DNA of 64,000 nucleotides from Caldimonas tepidiphila (lineage in GTDB: Bacteria; Pseudomonadota; Gammaproteobacteria; Burkholderiales; Burkholderiaceae_C). The notes under the pieces were generated by a model that was given only the letters and a program-made list of their open reading frames with translations, was not told where the DNA came from and did no database searches. Shown here in pieces: positions 55,469 to 64,000 of this stretch. Positions within the stretch are counted from its first letter, which is position 1, and the number at the start of each line of letters is the position of its first letter. Position numbers and translations under genes: made by a program. The stretch covers positions 22,806 to 86,805 of the forward strand of contig NZ_KZ983958.1 in the NCBI RefSeq assembly GCF_003569765.1, in the 5' to 3' direction.

Positions 55469-56458
55469 TCAGCCGATCAGGTTCGCCAGCGACAGCAGCG
55501 CCAGCAGCAGCATCCACAGCACCACCGAGCGCCACACCAGCCCGACGATCGAGCGCAGGTGCGCGCCCTCGGGCGGCAGCCCGCCGGTGGAGCCGGCGGC
55601 CGCCATCGTCTCGGCGGCGGCGCCGCTCTCGAAGGTCTTGGTGCGGTCCACCGTCAGCGCCGGCGCGCTGTCGCCGCCGAGGCGCACGCCGACCGCGCCG
55701 GAGGCGGCCGCAAGCAGGATGCCGTCGTTGCCGTGCCGCCACAGCCCGGCATAGCGCCGCCAGCTGTCGACCGCCTCCTCGAAGTTGCCGACCACCGCGA
55801 AGCCGAAGGCCGTCATGCGGGCCGGGATGTGGTCGAGCCAGGCGAAGAGCTGCGCGGCGATGTCCTTGAGCCGCTCGTTGATCGGCACGCCCGCGGTGCG
55901 GCTGCGGTAGGACCAGTAGCGGCTGGAGAACTCGGCCATGCGGTAGAGCACCGCGCCGGCCGGGCCGGCGCCGAGCGAGGCGAGCACGACGAACCAGAAG
56001 AACACGCCGAACACGTGCCGGTGCGCCGCGAGCAGCGAATGCTCGATCACGTGACGCAGCAGCTCGGTGCGCGGCAGCTCGCTCGCGTCGAGATGGCGCC
56101 ACTCGGCCAGCAGCGCCCGCGCGCTCGTCTCGTCGCCGCGCTCGAGCGCGTCGCGGATGTCGGTGAAGTAGTGGCTGAACTGCCGGAAGCCGAGCGTGAG
56201 GTAGAGCACCAGCACGTTCCACGCGAGCGCGAGCAGGCTGCTGTGCGGGTCGAGCAGCTCGTGCACGCCCCAGGCCAGCAGCGTCGGCACCGCGACCGTG
56301 ACCCCCCACACCACCCAGGCGTGCGCCTCGCGGCCCGCGTCGAAGTTGCGCCCCGTCCAGTGCACCCAGCCGACCAGCGCTTCATGGACCCAGTTGCCGC
56401 CACGCAGGGGCTTGAGCTGCTCGATCAGCAGGGCAAACAGCACGGAGAAGAAACTCAT
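55469..56458 (-). CDS. CobD/CbiB-like membrane protein
   Basis: A 329-residue protein with about four to five transmembrane segments (MSFFSVLFALLIEQ, VTVAVPTLLAWGV, LLALAWNVLVLYLTL, FGVFFWFVVLAS, and the C-terminal VVLWMLLLALLSLA). It resembles CobD/CbiB and AmpE-type proteins: RDALERGDETSARALLAEW and GVFFWFVVLASLGAGPAGAVLYRMAEF. No cobalamin genes are nearby, so adenosylcobinamide synthesis is not supported; the role is probably different and unknown. It is convergent with rsgA and 25 bases downstream of the Nudix gene. Confidence 0.82.
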   Translation of the reverse strand: MSFFSVLFALLIEQLKPLRGGNWVHEALVGWVHWTGRNFDAGREAHAWVVWGVTVAVPTLLAWGVHELLDPHSSLLALAWNVLVLYLTLGFRQFSHYFTDIRDALERGDETSARALLAEWRHLDASELPRTELLRHVIEHSLLAAHRHVFGVFFWFVVLASLGAGPAGAVLYRMAEFSSRYWSYRSRTAGVPINERLKDIAAQLFAWLDHIPARMTAFGFAVVGNFEEAVDSWRRYAGLWRHGNDGILLAAASGAVGVRLGGDSAPALTVDRTKTFESGAAAETMAAAGSTGGLPPEGAHLRSIVGLVWRSVVLWMLLLALLSLANLIG

Positions 56459-56483
56459 GGCCGGATGATACCGACGCGTCCGC

Positions 56484-57170
56484 TTACAGCATCAGGAAGC
56501 GATAGAGGTTGCGCAGCATCGCGGCGGTCGCGCCCCAGATGAAGTAGCGGTGGCGCCCGGCCCCGCCGTCCTCGTGCGGCCAGGGCATCGACAGGAACTC
56601 GCGCCGGCCGCCCTCGAACTCGAAGACATGGCGGCGGTGGTGCGCCGGCTGCATCAGGAAGGCGAGCGGCACCTCGAACACCTCGTCGACCTCGAAGGGG
56701 TCGGGGCGCAGCTCGAAGCCCGGCCGCACCAGCGCCACCACCGGCGTGACGACGAAGGCCGTCACGGTCGTGTAGGGCGGCATCGTGCCGATCACCTCGA
56801 CATGGCGGCGATCCAGGCCGGTCTCCTCCTCGGCCTCGCGCAGCGCGGTGGCGGCGGCGTCGGCGTCCTGCGGCTCGCTGCGCCCGCCGGGAAAGCTGAT
56901 CTGCCCGGCATGGGCGCGCAGGTGCGCGGTGCGCTGCGTCAGCAGCACCGTGGGCTGCTCGCGCAGCACGATCGGCACCAGCACCGCGGCGGGGACCGGC
57001 GGCCGGTCGTACAGGCGCGGCTCGGCGGCGAGCTCCGGCTGCCAGTCGGCGGGCGGATGGCGGAAGCGCTCGCGCAGCGCGTCGGGCTGCAGGCGCTCGG
57101 CCGGCACCGGCGGCAGGTGCGTGTCGGTGCCGAGCACCGGCACGCTGCGGGGATCGGTGATCAGCGCCAT
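56484..57170 (-). CDS. Nudix hydrolase, CoA pyrophosphatase type
   Basis: A 228-residue Nudix enzyme. The Nudix box Gx5Ex7REUxEExGU is intact: GGRSEPQDADAAATALREAE followed by EETG. The preceding LRAHAGQISFPGGR is the extra signature of NudL/CoA pyrophosphatases (LLTxRxxxLRxHxGQxxFPGG), which cleave coenzyme A to phosphopantetheine and 3',5'-ADP. It lies downstream of the rplS terminator and upstream of the CobD-like gene on the same strand. Confidence 0.92.
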   Translation of the reverse strand: MALITDPRSVPVLGTDTHLPPVPAERLQPDALRERFRHPPADWQPELAAEPRLYDRPPVPAAVLVPIVLREQPTVLLTQRTAHLRAHAGQISFPGGRSEPQDADAAATALREAEEETGLDRRHVEVIGTMPPYTTVTAFVVTPVVALVRPGFELRPDPFEVDEVFEVPLAFLMQPAHHRRHVFEFEGGRREFLSMPWPHEDGGAGRHRYFIWGATAAMLRNLYRFLML

Positions 57171-57193
57171 GGGAGACGATCAGGAGCCCAAAG

Positions 57194-57228
57194 AAAAAAC
57201 CGCCGCGGCGCGAGGCACACGGCGGTTT
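57194..57228 (-). terminator. Intrinsic terminator of the rpsP-rplS operon
   Basis: On the minus strand AAACCGCCG (57228-57220) pairs with CGGCGGTTT (57205-57197) and runs into T6 (A-run 57194-57199). It lies 52 bases after the rplS stop and ahead of the Nudix gene. Confidence 0.85.
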
Positions 57229-57279
57229 GCGTCGACACCCGCGGGGCGGGCATCGGGGACCGGAAGGCGGCCGTCCGGA

Positions 57280-57633
57280 TCAGGACAGCTTTTCCTTGAT
57301 GCGTGCCGACTTGCCGCTGCGCTGGCGCAGGTAGTAGAGCTTGGCGCGGCGCACGTCACCACGGCGCTTGACCTCGATCGAGGCGATCAGCGGGCTGTAG
57401 AGCTGGAAGGTCCGCTCGACGCCTTCGCCGCTGGAGATCTTGCGCACGATGAAGCTGGAGTTCAGGCCGCGGTTGCGCTTGGCGATCACGACGCCCTCGT
57501 AGGCCTGCACGCGCTTGCGGGTGCCTTCGACGACGTTGACGTTGACGATCACCGTGTCGCCGGGGGCGAACGCGGGGATGGTCTTGTTCAGACGCGCGAT
57601 TTCTTCCTGCTCGAGTTGAGCGATCAAATCCAT
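57280..57633 (-). CDS. rplS: 50S ribosomal protein L19
   Basis: A 117-residue ribosomal protein at the interface of the two subunits. [52 protein letters not shown] and [20 protein letters not shown] are family hallmarks. AGGAGAA precedes the ATG. Last gene of rpsP-rimM-trmD-rplS; a promoter-like TATAAT overlaps the trmD stop 137 bases upstream, so it may also have its own transcript. Confidence 0.98.
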   Translation of the reverse strand: MDLIAQLEQEEIARLNKTIPAFAPGDTVIVNVNVVEGTRKRVQAYEGVVIAKRNRGLNSSFIVRKISSGEGVERTFQLYSPLIASIEVKRRGDVRRAKLYYLRQRSGKSARIKEKLS

Positions 57634-57757
57634 GGTTTTCTCCTGGGATCGTGTCGGAGGCTTCTGAGTGCGGCAGGCAATGCCCGCCATGTAAAGCGAG
57701 GGGACGCCGCGGTCGGCGCCCAAGAAAATTCCCCGCTTCGTGCTCCGCCAGAGGATC

Positions 57758-57775
57758 GAAAAGCCTTCGATTATA
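57758..57775 (-). promoter_or_regulatory. Promoter core before rplS, repeat of the rpsP promoter core
   Basis: The minus strand reads TATAATCGAAGGCTTTTC, starting at the trmD stop codon. It matches 17 of 18 bases of the sequence upstream of rpsP (59578-59595). TATAAT is a perfect -10; no good -35 is seen. Confidence 0.5.
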
Positions 57776-58535
57776 GCCCAAGCGTGGCGAGGTAGCGTTC
57801 GTCGGCCTTGCTCAGGCGTCCCGCGGCGCGCGCGGCCTCGATCAGCTCGGGCCGCCGCTCGGCGGTGATGCGCAGCGACTGCTCGCGCCGCCAGCGCGCG
57901 ATGTCCGCATGATGGCCCGACAGCAGCACCGGCGGCACCGGCCGCGGGCCCTCGGGCGTGTCGAGCACCTCGGGGCGGCTGAAGTGCGGGCAGTCGAGCA
58001 GCCCCTCGGAGAAGCTGTCCTGCACGTGCGACTGCGCGTCGTTGAGCACGCCGGGCTGCAGCCGCGTCACCGCGTCGAGCAGCGCGAGCGCCGGCAGCTC
58101 GCCGCCGGAGAGCACAAAGTCGCCGAGGCTCAGCTCGAGCTCGACATGGCGGTCGACGAAGCGCTGATCAACCCCCTCGTAGCGGCCGCACAGCAGCGTC
58201 GCGCCCGGGCCCTGCGCGAACTCGCGCACGAGCGCCTGGTCGATGCGCCGCCCAGTCGGCGTGAACAGCACCAGCGGCGTCGCCGGATACCCGGCCTCGG
58301 CCTGCGAGGCGCGGATCGCCGCGAGCGAGCGCTCGAGCGGCTCGGCCAGCATCACCATGCCGGGCCCGCCCCCGTAGGGACGGTCGTCGACGCGGCGGTA
58401 GTTGTCGTCGGCGAAGTCGCGCAGCTGCCATAGGCGCACGTCGACCTGCCGGCTCTCGTAGGCGCGACGCGTCACGCCCTGCGTCAGGAAGGGCGCGAAC
58501 AGGTCGGGGAAGAGCGTGATGACGTCGAAGCGCAT
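57771..58535 (-). CDS. trmD: tRNA (guanine-37-N1)-methyltransferase
   Basis: A 254-residue SPOUT enzyme that methylates G37 next to the anticodon to prevent frameshifts. [41 protein letters not shown] and the knot segment [21 protein letters not shown] are complete. It is in the conserved ribosomal operon between rimM and rplS. Confidence 0.98.
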   Translation of the reverse strand: MRFDVITLFPDLFAPFLTQGVTRRAYESRQVDVRLWQLRDFADDNYRRVDDRPYGGGPGMVMLAEPLERSLAAIRASQAEAGYPATPLVLFTPTGRRIDQALVREFAQGPGATLLCGRYEGVDQRFVDRHVELELSLGDFVLSGGELPALALLDAVTRLQPGVLNDAQSHVQDSFSEGLLDCPHFSRPEVLDTPEGPRPVPPVLLSGHHADIARWRREQSLRITAERRPELIEAARAAGRLSKADERYLATLGL

Positions 58536-58590
58536 CGGGATCGGGGACCGGCTCGAAGGGCCGGCGGCACCGGCGAGGCGCCGCGCCGGC

Positions 58591-59175
58591 TCAGTAGTCC
58601 AGGCCCCAGTCGACCGTGATGCGCCGCTCGGGCAGGCTCACCTGGTCGATGTAGGCGCCGACGAAGGGGATCAGGCGCTCGACCGGCGGCTTGCCGGCCT
58701 CGGCCGGCTCGCCGAGCACGCGCAGCACCGAGTGGGCGCCGGTGTCGAGCATCTCGGCGACGGTGCCGAGCGTCTCGCCTTCGCGGTTCACGACCGTCAG
58801 GCCGATCAGGTCGACCCAGTAGTACTCGTCCTCGGCAGCTGCGGGGAAGCTCGCGCGCGACACGAAGATGCGCGCGCCCCGGAGCGCCTCGGCGGCGTTG
58901 CGGTCCGGGATCTCCCGGGCGCTGGCGACGATCCCGTCGCCATGCTCGCGCACGGCGGTGATCCTGATTTGTGCGGGGAACGGCGCGCCGGGCACCGGCG
59001 GCCGGTTCTCGGCCGGCTGGAGAAACCAGCGGCGCGAGGAGAACAGGGCCTGGGGATCGCTGGAATAGGACTGGACCTTGATCCAGCCCTTCACGCCCCA
59101 GGCGTCGAGCACGCGCCCGACCTCGACCGCATCCTCGGGCCAGGACGGCTCGACCTGGGAATCGGAGGTGCTCAT
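58591..59175 (-). CDS. rimM: Ribosome maturation factor RimM
   Basis: A 194-residue 16S rRNA processing protein that binds S19. The N-terminal RimM barrel ([19 protein letters not shown]) is followed by a PRC-barrel ([33 protein letters not shown]). It ends ITVDWGLDY, typical of the family. Position between rpsP and trmD is standard. Confidence 0.97.
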   Translation of the reverse strand: MSTSDSQVEPSWPEDAVEVGRVLDAWGVKGWIKVQSYSSDPQALFSSRRWFLQPAENRPPVPGAPFPAQIRITAVREHGDGIVASAREIPDRNAAEALRGARIFVSRASFPAAAEDEYYWVDLIGLTVVNREGETLGTVAEMLDTGAHSVLRVLGEPAEAGKPPVERLIPFVGAYIDQVSLPERRITVDWGLDY

Positions 59176-59206
59176 CGCGAGGTCAGGCGGGTGTCGAGGA
59201 CGGGTC

Positions 59207-59464
59207 TCAGGCCGCGGCGACCTGGGACTGGGCCTGCTTGACCAGGCGGGCGACGGTCGGCGACATCTGCGCGCCGACGCCGGTCCAGTAGGCCAGGCGG
59301 TCGTGCGACAGACGCAGGCTCTCGGCGGCGCCGGAAGCCACCGGGTTGTAGAAGCCGACGCGCTCGAGGAAGCGGCCGTCGCGGCGGTTGCGCGAGTCGG
59401 CGACGACGATGTTGTAGAAGGGGCGCTTCTTGGAGCCGCCGCGGTTGAGTCGAATGACGACCAT
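59207..59464 (-). CDS. rpsP: 30S ribosomal protein S16
   Basis: An 85-residue ribosomal protein. [39 protein letters not shown] and [20 protein letters not shown] are diagnostic. AAGGAA precedes the ATG at 59464; the longer open frame upstream is non-coding leader. First gene of the operon. Confidence 0.98.
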   Translation of the reverse strand: MVVIRLNRGGSKKRPFYNIVVADSRNRRDGRFLERVGFYNPVASGAAESLRLSHDRLAYWTGVGAQMSPTVARLVKQAQSQVAAA

Positions 59465-59577
59465 GCTGTTTCCTTTGAATCTCTTTAGCGACCACCGCAC
59501 CAGGAGACACTCAGGCGCGAAGAATCCGGTTCCTCCCGCAAAGTAGATACGCACGGCCACCCGGCCACGCCATTGCG

Positions 59578-59595
59578 GAAAAGCCCTCGATTATA
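59578..59595 (-). promoter_or_regulatory. rpsP operon promoter core
   Basis: The minus strand reads TATAATCGAGGGCTTTTC. TATAAT (59595-59590) is a perfect -10; TTCGCA about 18 bases upstream is a weak -35. This leaves a leader of roughly 120 bases before rpsP, within the space where an S16 feedback structure could form. Confidence 0.65.
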
Positions 59596-59671
59596 TGACG
59601 GAGAGCGAAGCCCTGCGAAGCGCTGCGGCAGTCCCTGCGCCGCGACCCCTGCCGCACTACAGTTGCCGACC

Positions 59672-60145
59672 ATGAGCATCGCCCGCAGCGCCCCCTCCAT
59701 GCCCGCCCGCTACAAGTCCAAGACGCTCGCGACCTGGCTCGCCTTCCTCGGCGGCGGCCTCGGGCTGCACCGCTTCTACCTGCATGGCGCGGGCGACCCC
59801 CTCGGCTGGCTGCACCCGCTGCCGACGCTGCTCGGGCTGCTCGGCGTGTGGCGACTGCGCGAGTTCGGGCAGGACGACCGCCTGTCGTGGCTGCTGATCC
59901 CGCTGCTCGGGCTGATGCTGGCCGCGACGATGCTCGTCGCGATCGTCTACGGCCTCACGCCCGACGAGAAGTGGAACGCGCGCCACAACCCCGGCGGGCG
60001 CGAGCACCGCACCGGCTGGCTGGCGATCATCGGCGTGGTGGCGGCGCTGATGGTGGGCGCGGGCATCCTGATGGCCACCCTCGCCTTCGGGCTGCAGCAC
60101 TTCTTCGAGTGGCAGTTCGAGGAGGCGCGGCGCATCAGCCAGTGA
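59672..60145 (+). CDS. TM2-domain membrane protein
   Basis: A 157-residue inner-membrane protein. The first part carries the TM2 signature (TLATWLAFLGGGLGLHRFYLHG), with further helices near 45-60, 75-98 and 120-145. TM2 proteins are poorly understood. The ATG at 59672 is chosen; an ATG at 59699 (MPARYKSK) would fit the domain equally well. It diverges from rpsP and converges on the DUF47 gene. Confidence 0.82.
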   Translation: MSIARSAPSMPARYKSKTLATWLAFLGGGLGLHRFYLHGAGDPLGWLHPLPTLLGLLGVWRLREFGQDDRLSWLLIPLLGLMLAATMLVAIVYGLTPDEKWNARHNPGGREHRTGWLAIIGVVAALMVGAGILMATLAFGLQHFFEWQFEEARRISQ

Positions 60146-60156
60146 GGGCCGCGCTC

Positions 60157-60804
60157 TCAGGAGTTCTTCAGCACGATACCCTCGATCAGCGTCGCCACGT
60201 CCTCGCAGCGGTCCGAGATCGACTCGAGCCGCTCGTAGATCGCCTTGAGCTTGATCAATTCGCGCACGTCCGGCTCCTCGCGGAACAGGCGCGACATCGC
60301 GGCGTTCATCACGCGGTCGGCGTCCGATTCGAGCCGGTCGATCTCCTCGCAGGTCTTCAGCGCGCCCTCGGCCACCTCGGGACGGTCGAGGCCCGGCAGC
60401 AGCGCCACCGCGTCGCGCACGCGCTCGCAGCAGCGCGCGCTGAGCTCGGCAAGGTGCACCACCTCGCCGGTCATCTCGCGCACATCGTAGAGCGACATCG
60501 TCTCGGTGACGTCGCGCAGCAGGTCGAGGATGTCGTCCATCGCGTTGATCAGCGCGTGGATCTGCTCGCGCCCGAGCGGCGGGATCAGGCTCTTGTGCAG
60601 CCGGTGGTTGACGTCGGCGGTGATGCGGTCGGCCAGGCGCTCGGCAGCGTCCACCTCGGCGGCGTGGCGCTTGCGCAGCGCCGGGTCGTCGTAGTTGTGG
60701 ACCATCGCGATGAAGGCCCGCGAGCCGTCGACGATGGCCTCTCCATGCTGCTTGAAGAGCTCGAAGAAGTGGCTGTCGCGGGGCAACAGCTTGCCGAAGA
60801 TCAT
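60157..60804 (-). CDS. DUF47 / PhoU-like regulator
   Basis: A 215-residue all-helical protein of the DUF47 (PhoU-like) family: FGKLLPRDSHFFELFKQHGEAIVDG, NAMDDILDLLRDVTETMSLYD and LKAIYERLESISDRCEDVATLIEGI. Such proteins usually sit next to a Pit phosphate transporter and modulate it; no pit gene is within the window, although the next genes are unrelated. No start has a good ribosome binding site; 60804 (MIFGKLLP) best fits the family, with 60816 and 60849 as alternatives. Confidence 0.88.
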   Translation of the reverse strand: MIFGKLLPRDSHFFELFKQHGEAIVDGSRAFIAMVHNYDDPALRKRHAAEVDAAERLADRITADVNHRLHKSLIPPLGREQIHALINAMDDILDLLRDVTETMSLYDVREMTGEVVHLAELSARCCERVRDAVALLPGLDRPEVAEGALKTCEEIDRLESDADRVMNAAMSRLFREEPDVRELIKLKAIYERLESISDRCEDVATLIEGIVLKNS

Positions 60805-60925
60805 GAGGGAAGGCATCGGGGGTGCGGGACCGTCTGCCGCAGGGGGCATCCGGAACAGGGATGCAACGATTGTGGCAGTCGGGCCGCGGCGCGACAGTGC
60901 GCGACGCGGCAGCCCTACTGCCTTG

Positions 60926-61285
60926 TCAGGCCGAGCGGAAGATGAAGTAGACCGCCCCCACCAGGCACAGCGCGGCCCACAGGTAGTCGAGCTTGAGCGG
61001 CTGCTTCATGTAGAGCACCGCGAAGGGCACGAAGACGAGCAGCGTGAGGACCTCCTGCGTGATCTTCAGCTGCGCCAGCGTGAACGCGCCGCTGGCGTGC
61101 CCGATGCGGTTGGCCGGCACCTGCAGCAGGTACTCCGCCAGCGCGATGCCCCAGCTCACGAGCGCCGCCACCCACCAGGGGCGGTCGGCGAGGTTCTTCA
61201 GGTGGCCGTACCACGCGAAGGTCATGAAGACGTTCGAGAGCAGGAGCAGACCGACCGTCTGCAGCGACACCGGCAGCGCGCTCAC
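60926..61285 (-). CDS. DUF486 family membrane protein (DMT-like)
   Basis: A 119-residue protein with four transmembrane helices, half the size of a normal drug/metabolite transporter. SNVFMTFAWYGHLKNL, VSWGIALAEYLLQVPANRIG and FTLAQLKITQEVLTLLVF are DUF486 hallmarks. It starts with GTG at 61285, four bases after folK, with GGGAG upstream, so it is probably co-transcribed with pcnB-folK. Substrate unknown. Confidence 0.92.
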   Translation of the reverse strand: MSALPVSLQTVGLLLLSNVFMTFAWYGHLKNLADRPWWVAALVSWGIALAEYLLQVPANRIGHASGAFTLAQLKITQEVLTLLVFVPFAVLYMKQPLKLDYLWAALCLVGAVYFIFRSA

Positions 61286-61289
61286 CGCC

Positions 61290-61799
61290 TCACTCCCAGT
61301 CCAGCCCGGCCGGCGCGATCGCCTGGTCGCGGATCGCGGCGGCGAGCGCGTGCACCGGCCCGTGCCCCGGCAGCTCGAGCGCGGGCGCGAGCTCGGCGAG
61401 CGGCACCAGCACGAAGGCGCGCTCGTGCAGGCGCGGGTGCGGCAGCACGAGGCGCGCGGTGTCGAGCCGCGTGTCGCCGTGCAGCAGCAGGTCGAGGTCG
61501 AGCGTGCGCGGCGCGTTGCGGTAGGGACGCTCGCGGCCGTGCGCGAGCTCCAGCGCCTGCAGCGCGTCGAGCAGCTCGACGGGGCCGAGCGGCGTGTCGA
61601 GCGCGGCCACCGCGTTCAGGTAGTCGGGCCCGCCGGCGTCGACCGGCGCGGTGCGGTAGAGCCGCGACAGGCGCAGCGTGGCGCCGCCCGGCAGCGCGCG
61701 CAGGCTGCGCGCCGCGGCGCGCAGTGTCGCGGGCGCGTCGCCGAGGTTCGCGCCGAGGCCGACGTAGGCGCGCGCCGGCGTGCCCTGCACGGCGCTCAT
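61290..61799 (-). CDS. folK: 6-hydroxymethyl-7,8-dihydropterin pyrophosphokinase
   Basis: A 169-residue enzyme of folate synthesis. [60 protein letters not shown] and [19 protein letters not shown] are the classical HPPK motifs, including R-x-W-like and DLDLL metal-binding residues. The ATG overlaps the pcnB stop by ATGA, so the genes are co-translated. Confidence 0.96.
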   Translation of the reverse strand: MSAVQGTPARAYVGLGANLGDAPATLRAAARSLRALPGGATLRLSRLYRTAPVDAGGPDYLNAVAALDTPLGPVELLDALQALELAHGRERPYRNAPRTLDLDLLLHGDTRLDTARLVLPHPRLHERAFVLVPLAELAPALELPGHGPVHALAAAIRDQAIAPAGLDWE

Positions 61800-63304
61800 T
61801 CCGCGGCGGCGCCCGGGGCCTCGGGCTGGCCCGCGCCCTCGCCCGCCGGCTTGCGGCGGCGACGGCGGCGCTTCTTGGCCGGGTCGCTGCCGCCCGCCGA
61901 GCCGCCGGTGCGGCGCGCCTGCTCCTGCTCGCGCGCCTCGTCCATCAGCTCGCGGCGGCGCGGCTGCTCGGCCAGCGAGAAGTCCTCCCACCAGGCCGCC
62001 AGCTCGCCGTCGATCTCGCCGGCGTCGGCGCGCAGGCGCAGGAAGTCGAAGCCGGCGCGGAAGCGCGGCTGCTCGACCAGCGTGAACGGACCGTTGCCGG
62101 TGCGGCGCTCGAAGCGCGGCTGCATCATCCAGATCTCGCGCATGTCGGCGGCGAGCTTGCCGCGGCCGGAGATGTCGCCGATGCGCGCGTCGAACACCTC
62201 GTCGATCGCGGTCTGCAGCGCCTGGAAGGCCGGCTCGCCCGAGGCCTTGTGGCGCTCCCAGCCCTCGAGCACGTCGTGCCACAGCATGCACGCGAGCATG
62301 AAGCTCGGCGCCACCGGCTTGTCCTCCGACACGCGGCGGTCGGTGTCGGCGAGCGCGAGCTGCACGAACTTCTCGCGCCCGTCGTGGCGCTGCTGCTCGT
62401 CGAGCACCACGTCGAGCACCGGGAACACGCCGCGGTGCAGGCCCTGCTTGCGCAGCTCCTCGAGGCTCGCGAGCGCGTGGCCCGTCTGCAGCAGCTTGAT
62501 CATCTCGTCGAACATGCGCGAGATCGGCACGTTGTCCAGCAGCGCCGCCATGCGCTGGATCGGCTCGCGCGTCTTGGGCTCGATGTCGAAGCCGAGCTTC
62601 GCGGCGAAGCGCACGACGCGGATGATGCGCACCGGGTCCTCCCGGTAGCGCGTCTCGGGGTCGCCGATCATGCGCAGCAGCCGGGCCTTCGCGTCGCGGA
62701 TGCCGTTGTGGTAGTCCACGACGATCTCGGTCTGCGGGTCGTAGTACATCGCGTTGATCGTGAAGTCGCGGCGCGCCGCGTCCTCGTCCTGCGGGCCCCA
62801 GACGTTGTCGCGCAGCACGCGACCGCTTGCGTCCACCACGTGACTCTTGCCGGCGAGCTCGGATTTCGACGTCTTCTCGTTGCCCGCGACCTGCTCGGCC
62901 GCCGAGGCGTCGAGGTAGGCGCGGAAGGTCGAGACCTCGATCACCTCGTGCTCGCGACCGCGGCCGTGGACCACGTGCACGATGCGGAAGCGCCGGCCGA
63001 TGATGAAGGCGCGGCGGAACAGGCCCTTGACCTGCTCGGGCGTGGCGTTGGTGGCGACGTCGAAGTCCTTCGGGCGCAGGCCCTGGATCAGGTCGCGCAC
63101 CGCGCCGCCGACGATGTAGGCCTCGTAGCCCGCGTCCTTGAGCGTCTGCACCACCTTGACCGCGCGCTCGTCGACGAGCTTCGGGTCGATCCCGTGCTCG
63201 GACTTCGGCACCTCCACGCGCTTGCCGCGCGCCGGCTGCGCCACGATGGCGGGCGGCTCGCTGCCGCGGTTGCCGAACAGCCTATCGATGAATTTCTTGA
63301 TCAT
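61796..63304 (-). CDS. pcnB: Poly(A) polymerase I
   Basis: A 502-residue nucleotidyltransferase that adds A-tails to RNA 3' ends and promotes decay. [25 protein letters not shown] contains the DxD catalytic pair; [13 protein letters not shown] and [21 protein letters not shown] follow. The Arg/Lys-rich C-terminus ([12 protein letters not shown]) is typical of PcnB rather than CCA-adding enzymes. Its start lies inside the upstream HAD gene (23-base overlap). Confidence 0.95.
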   Translation of the reverse strand: MIKKFIDRLFGNRGSEPPAIVAQPARGKRVEVPKSEHGIDPKLVDERAVKVVQTLKDAGYEAYIVGGAVRDLIQGLRPKDFDVATNATPEQVKGLFRRAFIIGRRFRIVHVVHGRGREHEVIEVSTFRAYLDASAAEQVAGNEKTSKSELAGKSHVVDASGRVLRDNVWGPQDEDAARRDFTINAMYYDPQTEIVVDYHNGIRDAKARLLRMIGDPETRYREDPVRIIRVVRFAAKLGFDIEPKTREPIQRMAALLDNVPISRMFDEMIKLLQTGHALASLEELRKQGLHRGVFPVLDVVLDEQQRHDGREKFVQLALADTDRRVSEDKPVAPSFMLACMLWHDVLEGWERHKASGEPAFQALQTAIDEVFDARIGDISGRGKLAADMREIWMMQPRFERRTGNGPFTLVEQPRFRAGFDFLRLRADAGEIDGELAAWWEDFSLAEQPRRRELMDEAREQEQARRTGGSAGGSDPAKKRRRRRRKPAGEGAGQPEAPGAAAE

Positions 63305-63980
63305 TGAACAGTTTCAGGATGCGCCAGCCGCGCTCGCGGGCGACGGTTTCGAGCGTCGGGGACGGGTTGGTGGCGACCGGGTCGGTTGCGCGCTCCAGCA
63401 GCGGCAGGTCGTTGGGCGAGTCGCTGTAGAAGCTGATGCGCCCGAAGTCCTCCCAGCGCGCGCCGAGCTGCGCCAGCCACTGCTCCACGCGGGTGATCTT
63501 GCCGCCCTGGTAGGACGGCACGCCACGGATGCGGCCCGTGATGGTACCCGCCTCGTCGCGTTCGAGCTCGGTGGCGAGCAGGTGCTCGACGCCGAAGGCC
63601 CGCGCCACCGGCGCCGTGACGAACTCGTTGGTGGCGGTGACGATCGCGATCAGGTCGCCGCGCGCACGGTGCTCCTCGACCAGCGCCAGCGCCTGGGGCT
63701 TGAGCTGCGGCGCGATCACCTCCTGCATGAAGCGCTGCTGCACCTGCTGCTGCTCGGCGGCAGGGCGGCCGCGCCAGGCGGAGGTCGCGAAGTCGATGTA
63801 GGCGTGCACGTCGAGACGGCTGGCGAGGTACTGCTGGTAGAACTCGTCGTTGCGGCGGCGGAACTCCCCGCCGTCGGCCCAGCCGATGTCGACCAGGAAG
63901 GCCCCGAAGGCATGGTCCGAGTCGAGCGGCAGCAGCGTGTGGTCGAGGTCGAACAGGCACAGGTCGCGAGCAGTTTTCAT
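63282..63980 (-). CDS. HAD-IB family hydrolase (SerB-like)
   Basis: A 232-residue phosphatase-type protein. Motif I LCLFDLDHTLLPLDSD, motif II VTATNEFVTAPVA and motif III/IV YSDSPNDLPLLERA match the HAD-IB group near SerB and CicA. The substrate is unclear; phosphoserine phosphatase is possible but not supported by neighbours. GGAGGGGGG lies a few bases before the ATG. It overlaps pcnB by 23 bases and an upstream frame by ATGA. Confidence 0.9.
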   Translation of the reverse strand: MKTARDLCLFDLDHTLLPLDSDHAFGAFLVDIGWADGGEFRRRNDEFYQQYLASRLDVHAYIDFATSAWRGRPAAEQQQVQQRFMQEVIAPQLKPQALALVEEHRARGDLIAIVTATNEFVTAPVARAFGVEHLLATELERDEAGTITGRIRGVPSYQGGKITRVEQWLAQLGARWEDFGRISFYSDSPNDLPLLERATDPVATNPSPTLETVARERGWRILKLFNDQEIHR

Positions 63981-64000
63981 GCGCCCCCCTCCGCCATCAT
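63977..64000 (-). CDS. Possible 3' end of an upstream gene
   Basis: The last visible bases read an open frame that ends in TGA overlapping the HAD start as ATGA. Only seven codons are visible, so identity cannot be decided; hda often precedes this gene in Burkholderiales, but this is a guess. Confidence 0.25.
   Translation of the reverse strand: MMAEGGA

Overview
The window is a high-GC stretch of bacterial chromosome. It looks like a betaproteobacterium of the order Burkholderiales. Support: the gyrA-serC-pheA-tyrA-aroA/cmk-rpsA-ihfB-lapA-lapB block, the ompA-gyrA divergence, the ubiG-gph pair, paired cyanophycin synthetases, and a one-piece tmRNA with the tag ANDETYALAA. Genus cannot be fixed from the sequence alone. 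Coding density is very high, and many neighbouring genes overlap by ATGA/GTGA or a few bases.

Left part (1-12 kb): the 5' part of a membrane-anchored phospholipase D/cardiolipin synthase-like gene, a secreted double PRC-barrel protein, and a catalase with an Ala-Gly hexanucleotide repeat. Next comes a cyanophycin locus: two cyanophycin synthetase paralogues (cphA' then cphA, minus strand) diverge from a zinc-ribbon ABC transporter and a DUF1854 protein (plus strand). Small envelope proteins follow. Region 12-26 kb: a DUF5808 protein divergent from a stress-type SDR dehydrogenase, the complete recC-recB-recD operon (minus), an ADP-ribosylglycohydrolase, a hemerythrin-domain protein, and two small uncertain genes.

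Region 26-31 kb: a NERD-nuclease/UvrD-type helicase tail-to-tail with ssrA (tmRNA), sharing a bidirectional terminator, then gph, ubiG and ompA. Region 31-43 kb: gyrA, serC, pheA, tyrA, a fused aroA-cmk, rpsA, ihfB and lapAB, covering DNA topology, aromatic amino acid and serine synthesis, translation and LPS control. Region 43-53 kb: a ComEA-like HhH protein, a small exported protein, dnaE divergent from trhO over a mirror-symmetric promoter, DUF599, pirin divergent from a LysR regulator, gluQRS, a small coiled-coil protein behind an AT-rich control region, and orn. Region 53-64 kb: an M48 protease, rsgA, a CobD/CbiB-like membrane protein, a Nudix CoA pyrophosphatase, the rpsP-rimM-trmD-rplS operon, a TM2 protein, a PhoU-like DUF47 protein, DUF486, folK, pcnB and a HAD hydrolase.

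The most interesting system is the cyanophycin locus. CphA keeps both ligase sites but has lost an HxxEH motif in its N-domain. CphA' keeps HxxEH but has lost the Mur-ligase P-loop lysine and the C-terminal lid. The two proteins look like complementary halves. The divergent transporter has an N-terminal soluble region plus a four-cysteine zinc ribbon and is coupled to DUF1854. Other notable signals are the mirror-image promoter between dnaE and trhO, an 18-bp promoter core repeated within the rpsP-rplS operon, structured leaders before rpsA and the SDR gene, and the helicase placed at the 3' end of ssrA, a common integration site.
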